Positions 15,378 to 21,053 of a DNA stretch of 21,053 nt are shown one piece after another. The stretch comes from an uncultured Collinsella sp. (lineage in GTDB: Bacteria > Actinomycetota > Coriobacteriia > Coriobacteriales > Coriobacteriaceae). Under the pieces are notes generated by a model that had not been told where the DNA came from, ran no database searches, and saw only the letters and a list, made by a program, of their open reading frames with translations. Made by a program: the position numbers and the translations under genes. The number at the start of each line of letters is the position of its first letter. Positions within the stretch are counted from its first letter, which is position 1. The DNA lies in assembly GCA_902493615.1 (NCBI GenBank), contig CABUQK010000019.1, positions 1 to 21,053 on the forward strand, written 5' to 3'.

Positions 15378-16382
15378 ATGACTGTTACGTTCGAAGGTTA
15401 CGAGCGCCGCGCTGACAAGATCAACAAGTGCCTCGCCGACAACGGCATCGCCTCCCTCGAGGAAGCTCTGCAGATCTGCACCGACAAGGGCTTCAACCCG
15501 CGTGAGATCGTCAACAACACCCAGTCCATCGCCTTCCAGAACGCCGAGTGGGCCTACACCCTCGGTTGCGCTCTCGCTGTCAAGCGTGGCGCCAAGTCTG
15601 CTTCTGAGGCTGCCGCCATCATCGGCGAGGGCATCCAGGCCTTCACCGTCCCCGGCTCCGTCGCCGAGGACCGTAAGGTCGGTCTGGGCCACGGCAACCT
15701 GGGCGCTATGCTGCTCTCCGACGACACTGAGTGCTTCGCCTTCCTGGCTGGCCACGAGTCCTTCGCTGCTGCCGAGGGCGCTATCGGTCTGGCTCTGAAC
15801 GCCAACAAGGCTCGCAAGAAGCCGCTGCGCGTTATCCTCAACGGTCTCGGCAAGGACGCCGCCCAGATCATCGCCCGCATCAACGGCTTCACCTACGTGA
15901 AGACCCAGTTCGACTACTACACGGGCGAGCTCAAGGTCGTCGAGACCATCCCCTACTCCGATGGTCCCCGCGCTGCCGTTAACTGCTACGGCTCCGACGA
16001 CGTCCGCGAGGGCGTTGCCATCATGTGGCACGAGAACGTCGACATCTCGATCACCGGTAACTCCACCAACCCCACGCGCTTCCAGCACCCCGTCGCTGGC
16101 ACCTACAAGAAGGAGCGCCTCGAGGCTGGCAAGAAGTACTTCTCCGTCGCTTCTGGTGGCGGCACTGGCCGTACCCTGCACCCGGACAACATGGGCGCCG
16201 GCCCTGCCTCTTACGGCATGACCGACACCATGGGCCGCATGCACTCCGACGCCCAGTTCGCCGGTTCTTCCTCCGTGCCTGCGCACGTCGACATGATGGG
16301 TCTCATCGGCATGGGCAACAACCCCATGGTCGGTGCCACCGTCGCTTGCGCTGTCGCCGTCGAGGAGGCCCTCAAGGCCTAA
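15378..16382 (+). CDS. GGGtGRT-family protein
   Basis: A 334-residue protein of the GGGtGRT family, named for the motif seen here as ASGGGTGRTLHPDNMGAG at 258-275. The family has no firm biochemical role. Other visible features: glycine-rich GLGHGNLGAML at 102-112, DDTECFAFLAGHESFAAAEGA at 115-135, and cysteines at 18, 34, 64, 119, 203 and 324. No signal peptide or membrane segment is evident, so it is probably cytosolic. It is second in an operon with a NifU-like scaffold, 18 nt apart, with GGGAGGG as ribosome site; the pairing suggests that it works in Fe-S handling, perhaps as target or partner of the scaffold. Codon use leans to GCT, GGT and CGT, as in highly expressed genes. A strong terminator follows. 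The family call is confident; the function is unknown. Confidence 0.88.
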   Translation: MTVTFEGYERRADKINKCLADNGIASLEEALQICTDKGFNPREIVNNTQSIAFQNAEWAYTLGCALAVKRGAKSASEAAAIIGEGIQAFTVPGSVAEDRKVGLGHGNLGAMLLSDDTECFAFLAGHESFAAAEGAIGLALNANKARKKPLRVILNGLGKDAAQIIARINGFTYVKTQFDYYTGELKVVETIPYSDGPRAAVNCYGSDDVREGVAIMWHENVDISITGNSTNPTRFQHPVAGTYKKERLEAGKKYFSVASGGGTGRTLHPDNMGAGPASYGMTDTMGRMHSDAQFAGSSSVPAHVDMMGLIGMGNNPMVGATVACAVAVEEALKA

Positions 16383-16417
16383 TCGCGCCCGCGCGATGCT
16401 CATATAGTTGAGATTTG

Positions 16418-16453
16418 GAGCCGCTACCTTTCGAGGTAGCGGCTCTTTTTGTT
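16418..16453 (+). terminator. Strong Rho-independent terminator after the GGGtGRT gene
   Basis: A perfect 11-bp stem, GAGCCGCTACC (16418-16428) with GGTAGCGGCTC (16435-16445), loop TTTCGA, then TTTTTGTTT. It lies 36 nt after the stop codon. Confidence 0.93.
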
Positions 16454-16638
16454 TGCGCTGGCGCAGGGTAGCTAATGCCGGTATATCAGCTGGGGCGAAA
16501 TACGAGATGTGAAGAGATGGAGCGTCCGAGCGTCCATGACGCCCACCTGCCATATTTGCCCTTTACCGATTTGCCGAGTCTTTGCGGCCCCATTGCCGAT
16601 CACCCGTGCGACAATGCGCCGGACGAGAAAGGAATCCG

Positions 16639-18165
16639 ATGGAATCGACTGATGTACTGGTAATTGGATCTGGCATTGCGGGCCTTTGCGCCGCCATCGA
16701 AGCGGCACGCACGGGCGCAACCGTCACCGTGGCAAGCGCCGGCAAGACTATGAGTGGATCGAGCTTCTTCCCCGGAACCTGGGGCCTGGGGCTTATCGGA
16801 CCCGTTAACGAAGACGACGAACAAGACCTCATCGACACCATTCAGACCGTTGGTGGCGGCGTCGCCGACCCCGAGCTTGTCCAGACGTTTGTCCACGGCA
16901 TTCCCCATGCAATAGAATGGCTCGAGCAAGACCTGGGCATTGAGCTTCAGCGTCCGCAAAGCGCCGAGAGTGCTCAGCAAAAGCAGTTTATCCCCTGCTT
17001 TGACCACAAGACGCGCATGTGGCGCGGCCTCACCCGCAAGACCCTTGAGGACGCTCTGACGACCAGGATCGAGTCGCTCGGCATTCGCCTGCTTCCCCGC
17101 CACGAGCTTATCGACCTTATTGAGGACACGAACGGCAGAATCACCGGAACCGTGCTCTACGACCTCACCGAAGATCGAATCGTGCCCTTTGCCGCCAAGG
17201 CCACGATCATCGCAGCCGGTGGCACAGGCGGCCTGTTCGAGCGCAGCCTTACGTCGGCTGATGTGCTCAGCTCCTCGCAGGCCATCGCACTCGCGCACGG
17301 CGCATCGCTTACTAATATAGAGTTCATGCAGATGATGCCCGGCTTCATCGAGCCCAAGCGCAACCTGGTCTTCAACGAGAAAACCTGGCGCTACGTGCAT
17401 GTAGACCAGCCGGTAGATATTGCCGACGACAAGCTGGACGACCTGCTCGAGCAGCGCTCTGGATATGGTCCCTTTACGTCACGCTTGGCCTCCCGCGCTA
17501 TCGATCTCGTCATCGATCAGGCAGGTGTCGAAGGCCTGGCACTCCACTACGACTTCCCCCGCGAGGATGTCCCAGAGTTTGTGCAGACCTTTGCCACCTG
17601 GCTGCAAGACGAGCACGGCATCGCCCCGACTGACGAGATGCGCGTTGCGATGTATGCCCACGCCGCTAACGGCGGCATCAAGATCGATAAGACCGCGCAC
17701 ACGGGCGTTGAGGGCCTCTACGCTTGCGGCGAGGCGACAGGCGGCATGCACGGCGCCGACCGCATTGGTGGCTTGTCAAGCGCCAACGGCATCGTATTCG
17801 GACGTATCGCGGGCACATCGGCAGCCCTCACAGCGCAGAAAGAGCCTGAGGCGGCCCTGAAGGCGGATATCACCCTCCCCCAGTACGGCATTGCCACAAC
17901 AGATGCCGAACGCCTGACACACAGCCTTAGGCACACGATGAGCACCTTTTGCATGATCAACAGGACCGAAACAGGCCTATCCGAGGCCCTGCAACAGCTT
18001 GAAAGTCTGCAAGACAAGGCCATGGCGCTGAGCAAGCCGCATGCCGATGACAGCGAGATCGCAGCCCTCGCCCGCCTACAGTCGCAGATTCGACTAGCAC
18101 AGGAAATGGTCAAAGCCATGCGTAAGCGAACCGAAAGTCTCGGATCGCACTATCGAGCGGATTAA
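16639..18165 (+). CDS. FAD-dependent oxidoreductase, FrdA/SdhA/NadB-like flavoprotein
   Basis: A 508-residue flavoprotein of the fumarate reductase/succinate dehydrogenase/L-aspartate oxidase superfamily. FAD-binding VLVIGSGIAGLCAAIEAA at 6-23 (GxGxxG, G10-G12-G15), IIAAGGTGGLF at 190-200, SRLASRAIDLVI at 281-292 with a likely catalytic R286, HAANGGIKID at 341-350, GLYACGEATGGMHGADRIGG at 359-378, and a helical C-terminus ending RTESLGSHYRAD. The set fits the superfamily, but specific NadB wording (HYxMGG, ASNSLLE) is absent, and no nadA or nadC is nearby; substrate is therefore open. There is no twin-arginine or lipoprotein signal, so it is cytosolic. The start at 16639 has AAAGGA 6 nt upstream; an open extension to 16582 was not used. 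Stands alone between two intergenic gaps. Confidence 0.8.
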   Translation: MESTDVLVIGSGIAGLCAAIEAARTGATVTVASAGKTMSGSSFFPGTWGLGLIGPVNEDDEQDLIDTIQTVGGGVADPELVQTFVHGIPHAIEWLEQDLGIELQRPQSAESAQQKQFIPCFDHKTRMWRGLTRKTLEDALTTRIESLGIRLLPRHELIDLIEDTNGRITGTVLYDLTEDRIVPFAAKATIIAAGGTGGLFERSLTSADVLSSSQAIALAHGASLTNIEFMQMMPGFIEPKRNLVFNEKTWRYVHVDQPVDIADDKLDDLLEQRSGYGPFTSRLASRAIDLVIDQAGVEGLALHYDFPREDVPEFVQTFATWLQDEHGIAPTDEMRVAMYAHAANGGIKIDKTAHTGVEGLYACGEATGGMHGADRIGGLSSANGIVFGRIAGTSAALTAQKEPEAALKADITLPQYGIATTDAERLTHSLRHTMSTFCMINRTETGLSEALQQLESLQDKAMALSKPHADDSEIAALARLQSQIRLAQEMVKAMRKRTESLGSHYRAD

Positions 18166-18207
18166 ACTGGACACCTATCTAAAGCAGAACACAACTAATC
18201 GATATCT

Positions 18208-18242
18208 ATGGGCCCCGTGAGCTCGAAGTGGCTCGGGGCTCA
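18208..18242 (+). terminator. Possible terminator-like hairpin after the flavoprotein gene
   Basis: GCCCCG-TG-AGC pairs with GCTCGGGGC with a 2-nt bulge, about 45 nt after the stop. No clean T-run follows (TCATTCGTG), so termination here is doubtful. Confidence 0.3.
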
Positions 18243-18283
18243 TTCGTGTCCGCACGGCAGCGTATCCTTATTCTAAATACAGA

Positions 18284-18298
18284 GCGGGCAAAGCCCGC
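18284..18298 (+). other. Leader hairpin before dinD
   Basis: GCGGGC-AAA-GCCCGC is a perfect 6-bp hairpin, 28 nt before the dinD start, followed by an A-rich stretch rather than a T-run. It lies between an AT-rich possible promoter (around TTATTCTAAAT, 18268-18278) and the ribosome site. No LexA-type box of the GAAC-N4-GTTC form was seen. Confidence 0.4.
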
Positions 18299-18326
18299 AT
18301 AAACAATAGACCAGCGAGGAGGAGAT

Positions 18327-19187
18327 ATGGACAGTAGAGATATCGAGAAGTGGCGTGTCGAACTTGATAGCTACGCCAATGTGGAAGACGGCGTTGAGTA
18401 TTGGCTCGCACGCGATTTAATGGAACCCATGGGGTACACTCGATGGGAGAACTTCGCCGAAGTTGTTAAGAGGGCAAAAGTCTCATGCGAAACAAACAAA
18501 ACTCCAGTTGATTCCCATTTTCGTGACACCACGAAAATGGTAACTGCCGGTGTCGCCGCTCGCGCGGTTAAAGACTACAAACTTACGCGCTATGCATGCT
18601 ATTTAATCGCACAGAACGGAGATTCAAACAAGCCAGAGATCGCGCTCGCCCAGGCATACTTTGCCGTGCAGACGCGCCGCCAAGAGCTCATAGAGCAGCG
18701 CTTCGCAGAGATTCAGCGCCTGCAGGCGCGCCACTCGCTATCCGATTCAGAGAAACAGCTCTCGGGTATTGCGTTCAAACGCGGCGTGGACTCCAAAGGA
18801 TTCGCGATCATCAAGTCGAAGGGCGATGAAGCGTTATTCGGCGGCAGAAGCACGGCGGAAATGAAGCAGCAGCTCGGCGTACCCAAGAGCGCGGCATTGG
18901 CGGACAGGTTAGCCGATGTCCTCATCAAAGCAAAGGACCTTACGAACTCGATGACGGCCTTCAACGCCGAGGAACACGACCTGTACGGCCTGGACCAGAT
19001 CAAGCAAGAGCACGTCGAGAACAACACAAGCGTGCGTGGCAGCCTCATCGACCGCGGAATTGTCCCCGAGAACCTACCGCCTGCCGAGGATACAAAAAAG
19101 CTCGAGCGTCGTGTGAAGGCAGACGAGAAGAAACTCAAGGAGGGTACTGACGGTTTTACCGATCCCCAGGGTAGACTCGATCTGTGA
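18327..19187 (+). CDS. dinD: DNA damage-inducible protein D homologue
   Basis: A 286-residue homologue of DinD, which in E. coli is SOS-induced and inhibits RecA-mediated strand exchange. Recognised segments are VEYWLARDLMEPMGYTRWENF at about 23-43 in the BRO-N-like N-terminal part, LTRYACYLIAQNGDSNKPEI at 86-105, AYFAVQTRRQELIEQRFAE at 110-128, and RGSLIDRGIVPENLPPAED at 237-255, followed by a lysine-rich helical tail. Length is slightly above E. coli's 274. GAGGAGGAG gives a strong ribosome site before the ATG at 18327. No LexA-type box was found upstream, so damage induction cannot be assumed here. DinD genes are scattered among bacteria and often sit near mobile DNA; this one lies beside a tRNA-linked duplication. 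Single-gene unit by position. Confidence 0.85.
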   Translation: MDSRDIEKWRVELDSYANVEDGVEYWLARDLMEPMGYTRWENFAEVVKRAKVSCETNKTPVDSHFRDTTKMVTAGVAARAVKDYKLTRYACYLIAQNGDSNKPEIALAQAYFAVQTRRQELIEQRFAEIQRLQARHSLSDSEKQLSGIAFKRGVDSKGFAIIKSKGDEALFGGRSTAEMKQQLGVPKSAALADRLADVLIKAKDLTNSMTAFNAEEHDLYGLDQIKQEHVENNTSVRGSLIDRGIVPENLPPAEDTKKLERRVKADEKKLKEGTDGFTDPQGRLDL

Positions 19188-19204
19188 AAGCAGCTGTGCC
19201 CCGA

Positions 19205-19292
19205 CGGGTTCGACCCCATGAAAGGTCAACAAAAAAAGCGACCAGCCTGAGCCAGTCACTTTAACAATCTTTGGGTGGGCCGTCAGGGGGTC
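19205..19292. repeat. Imperfect 88-nt direct repeat, copy A (tRNA-Lys 3' remnant plus terminator)
   Basis: Same length as, and clearly related to, copy B at 19384-19471. Shared parts are CGGGTTCGAYCCCATG, CAACAAAAAAAG, a hairpin with different stem sequence, and a 21-nt block (19272-19292) matching the 3' end of tRNA-Lys with one extra G. The rest of the tRNA is missing here. Confidence 0.75.
19231..19261 (-). terminator. Terminator in repeat copy A
   Basis: On the minus strand AAGTGACTGGC pairs with GCTGGTCGCTT (three G-U pairs) around TCAG, followed by seven T. It sits downstream of the tRNA-Lys remnant just as the other terminator follows the intact tRNA. Confidence 0.7.
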
Positions 19293-19383
19293 AGCCTGCT
19301 GCGCAGGTGGCCGCTGCGGCGCCAAGGCGCCTTGCGCGCTGCACTAGCAAACGCTTACGCGTTTTCTCAGCTCCGCGCCCTTT

Positions 19384-19471
19384 CGGGTTCGATCCCATGC
19401 GAGCTCAACAAAAAAAGACGGCCAACTTTCGTTGACCGTCTTAACATGCTTTGGTGGGCCGTCAGGGGGTC
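19384..19471. repeat. Imperfect 88-nt direct repeat, copy B (overlaps the intact tRNA-Lys 3' end)
   Basis: Partner of copy A, offset by 179 nt. It contains the tRNA-Lys terminator and the last 20 nt of the tRNA-Lys gene. The 91 nt between the copies are rich in small inverted repeats such as GGCGCC-AA-GGCGCC and AAACGC-TTAC-GCGTTT. Confidence 0.75.
19410..19442 (-). terminator. Terminator of the tRNA-His/tRNA-Lys unit
   Basis: On the minus strand AAGACGGTCAAC pairs with GTTGGCCGTCTT over 12 bp around a GAAA tetraloop, followed by seven T, starting 10 nt after the tRNA-Lys CCA. Confidence 0.92.
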
Positions 19472-19527
19472 GAACCCTGGACCTTGGGATTAAGAGTCCC
19501 CTGCTCTACCAACTGAGCTAACGACCC
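19452..19527 (-). tRNA. tRNA-Lys (anticodon CTT)
   Basis: A 76-nt tRNA including encoded CCA. Acceptor GGGTCGT pairs with ACGGCCC (one G-U pair), the D-arm reads GCTCAGTTGGTAGAGC, the anticodon loop is CTCTTAA giving CTT, and the T-arm is CAGGGTTCGACCCCCTG. It is the second tRNA of a two-gene transcript, 22 nt after tRNA-His. Confidence 0.97.
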
Positions 19528-19549
19528 GATATCAACACGAAGCAAGAAC

Positions 19550-19627
19550 TGGGGTGGGTAAAGGGACTCGAACCCTCGACCTACGGGACCACAACCCGTC
19601 GCTCTAGCCAACTGAGCTACACCCACC
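19550..19627 (-). tRNA. tRNA-His (anticodon GTG)
   Basis: A 78-nt tRNA counting the extra G at position -1 typical of tRNA-His, which faces discriminator C, plus encoded CCA. Acceptor GTGGGTG pairs with TACCCAC, the anticodon loop is TTGTGGT giving GTG, and the T-arm is CGAGGGTTCGAGTCCCT-like. Confidence 0.97.
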
Positions 19628-19653
19628 GTGTCCTGTGCGCTTCGCGCTCGACT

Positions 19654-19682
19654 ATTATTGCAAGGAACGCCACGCGATGCAA
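19654..19682 (-). promoter_or_regulatory. Promoter of the tRNA unit
   Basis: On the minus strand TTGCAT (19677-19682) and AATAAT (19654-19659, 5 of 6) are separated by exactly 17 nt and lie 27 nt upstream of tRNA-His. The -35 matches only its TTG, but position and spacing fit well. Confidence 0.6.
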
Positions 19683-19792
19683 GCCCCAATTTTCAAGAAT
19701 TTTGAAAAGAGTTTTTCGAGCGCGTTTCGAGCAATTCCCACCGGTTCCATAGGAGTAAACTTGCCCCACTGCAAATCCTCGAAAGGACCGGC

Positions 19793-20974
19793 ATGAAAGA
19801 ACTCTCCAACCGCACGGCAACATTTACCGATTCGGTCATCCGCCGCATGACACGCATCTCCAATAAGTACGATGCCGTCAACCTGTCGCAGGGCTTCCCC
19901 GACTTCGATCCTCCGGCGCAGCTGCTCAACAGCCTGAGCACCATCGCCGCCGACCCCAAGCCGCTCTACCACCAGTACTCCATTACCTGGGGCTCCCAGG
20001 CCATGCGCGAGGCGCTCGCCGCCAAACAGGAGCACTTTATGGGCATGCCGATCGACCCCAACCAGAATATCGTGGTCACCTGCGGCTCCACCGAGGCCAT
20101 GATGGCCGCCATGATGACGGTCACGAACCCCGGCGATAAGGTCGTCATCTTCTCGCCGTTCTACGAGAACTACGGCGCCGACACGATCCTTTCGGGTGCC
20201 GAGCCCATCTACGTGCCGCTCAACCCGCCCACATTCGACTTTGACCGCGAGACACTCGAGGCGGCCTTCCGCGACAACGACCCCAAGGCCATCGTCCTGT
20301 GCAACCCTTCCAACCCCTGCGGCAAGGTCTTTACGCGCGAGGAGCTCACCTTTATCGCCGACCTCTGCAAAAAGTACGACGCCTACTGCATTACCGACGA
20401 GGTATACGAGCACATCGTCTACGCGCCCCACGAGCACGTCTATATGGCCACGCTGCCCGGCATGTTCGAGCGCACCATCAGCTGCAGTTCGCTGTCTAAG
20501 ACGTACTCCATCACCGGCTGGCGTCTTGGCTACACCATTGCCCCGGCCAAGATCACCGAGCGCATCAAGAAGGTCCACGACTTCCTCACCGTGGGTGCCG
20601 CCGCTCCCCTGCAGGAAGCCGTCGTCACCGCCCTCAATTTCGACGGCAGCTATTACGATGAGGTCCTTGACCTCTATACCGCCAAACGCGACCTGTTCTG
20701 CCAAGGGCTCGATAGTATCGGACTTAAGCACAACGTACCGCAGGGCGCCTACTACGTGATGATGGATATCTCTGAGTTTGGCTACGACAGCGACCTCGAG
20801 TTCTGCAAGGACCTGGCCTCAAAGGTGGGCGTGGGCGCCGTGCCCGGCTCGAGCTTCTTCCGCGAGCCCGTCAACCATCTGATTCGTTTCCACTTTGCCA
20901 AGCGAGACGAGACGCTTAACGCGGCGCTGGAGAACCTCAAGTCGCTACGTGATAAAATCAAGCCGCGCGGGTAA
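19793..20974 (+). CDS. Class I/II pyridoxal-phosphate aminotransferase
   Basis: A 393-residue fold-type I aminotransferase. Family marks: NLSQGFPDFDPP at 30-41, TCGSTEAM at 96-103 (phosphate-binding), NPSNPCGKVF at 171-180, TDEVYEHIVY at 201-210 (D202 pairs with the PLP ring nitrogen), SSLSKTYSITGWRLGY at 232-247 with K236 as the PLP lysine, and IRFHFA at 364-369 with R365 binding the substrate carboxylate. The QGFPDFDPP wording and overall pattern resemble the YbdL/kynurenine-aminotransferase-like group that uses methionine or aromatic amino acids; the exact substrate is inferred weakly. GAAAGGA lies upstream of the ATG at 19793. It is divergent from the tRNA unit, stands alone in the window, and is followed by 79 nt without a visible gene. 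Confidence 0.9.
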   Translation: MKELSNRTATFTDSVIRRMTRISNKYDAVNLSQGFPDFDPPAQLLNSLSTIAADPKPLYHQYSITWGSQAMREALAAKQEHFMGMPIDPNQNIVVTCGSTEAMMAAMMTVTNPGDKVVIFSPFYENYGADTILSGAEPIYVPLNPPTFDFDRETLEAAFRDNDPKAIVLCNPSNPCGKVFTREELTFIADLCKKYDAYCITDEVYEHIVYAPHEHVYMATLPGMFERTISCSSLSKTYSITGWRLGYTIAPAKITERIKKVHDFLTVGAAAPLQEAVVTALNFDGSYYDEVLDLYTAKRDLFCQGLDSIGLKHNVPQGAYYVMMDISEFGYDSDLEFCKDLASKVGVGAVPGSSFFREPVNHLIRFHFAKRDETLNAALENLKSLRDKIKPRG

Positions 20975-21053
20975 GGACGGCCCGGCAACTAAAGCAACCA
21001 AAGAAGCCCCGCACCGCCCGCTGAACTGCCTCCCATTTCTTGGACATGAGAAA

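Noticed and set aside
14634..16553. Minus-strand open frame of about 639 codons opposite the scaffold and GGGtGRT genes
   Set aside because: Low-complexity Gly/Val/Asp composition and full antisense overlap with two motif-bearing genes, one of them followed by a plus-strand terminator.
16475..16663. Short plus-strand frame before the flavoprotein gene
   Set aside because: No ribosome site, overlaps the true start region and shows no recognisable motif.
19205..19217. T-arm-like CGGGTTCGACCCC, also near 19384, as plus-strand tRNA genes
   Set aside because: No cloverleaf can be built around either; they are parts of the 88-nt repeats.
1..21053. CRISPR array, replication origin or prophage structural genes
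   Set aside because: No regularly spaced repeats, DnaA-box cluster or phage structural or integrase genes were seen.

Overview
The window reads as chromosomal DNA of a high-GC Gram-positive gut-type bacterium, most likely a Coriobacteriia member close to Collinsella. This is inferred from GC-rich third codon positions, a sortase-anchored surface protein with an MPKTGD signal, SUF-only iron-sulfur assembly with SufU, tRNA genes with encoded CCA, and a scaffold/GGGtGRT gene pair. No taxonomic marker such as 16S rRNA is present, so the assignment rests on style and gene content.

Layout. At 1-2804 there are three family 2 glycosyltransferases: two on the minus strand (the first cut by the window edge) and one divergent on the plus strand, as in a surface-polysaccharide locus. 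At 2829-4625 (minus) lies an AAA-ATPase-like/PD-(D/E)XK-type protein with eroded motifs. At 4829-6610 (minus) lies a secreted, wall-anchored protein with a lysozyme-like head and a long low-complexity stalk. At 6739-7871 (minus) an Rrf2-type Fe-S regulator is followed 8 nt later by a single-chain fusion of an MntA-like nucleotidyltransferase and a HepT/HI0074-like HEPN domain.

Divergent from the regulator is a compact suf operon, sufC-sufB-sufD-sufS-sufU (8096-13335), closed by a terminator. Two near-identical 29-bp palindromes lie in the divergent region and are the best candidates for the regulator's operators. A RAYT-like transposase relative that appears to have lost catalytic residues (13412-14221, minus) separates the suf operon from a second Fe-S-related unit: a NifU/IscU-like scaffold (14625-15359) and a GGGtGRT-family protein (15378-16382), closed by a strong terminator. 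This pair is the best candidate in the window for a poorly described system.

The right part holds an orphan FrdA/NadB-like flavoprotein (16639-18165), a DinD homologue (18327-19187), a tRNA-His/tRNA-Lys unit on the minus strand with promoter and terminator, an 88-nt imperfect duplication of the tRNA-Lys 3' end plus terminator, and a class I/II aminotransferase (19793-20974).

The window's main theme is Fe-S biogenesis. A cysteine-bearing Rrf2 sensor probably controls itself, the attached nucleotidyltransferase-HEPN protein and the suf operon, and a second scaffold with an uncharacterised partner lies close by.
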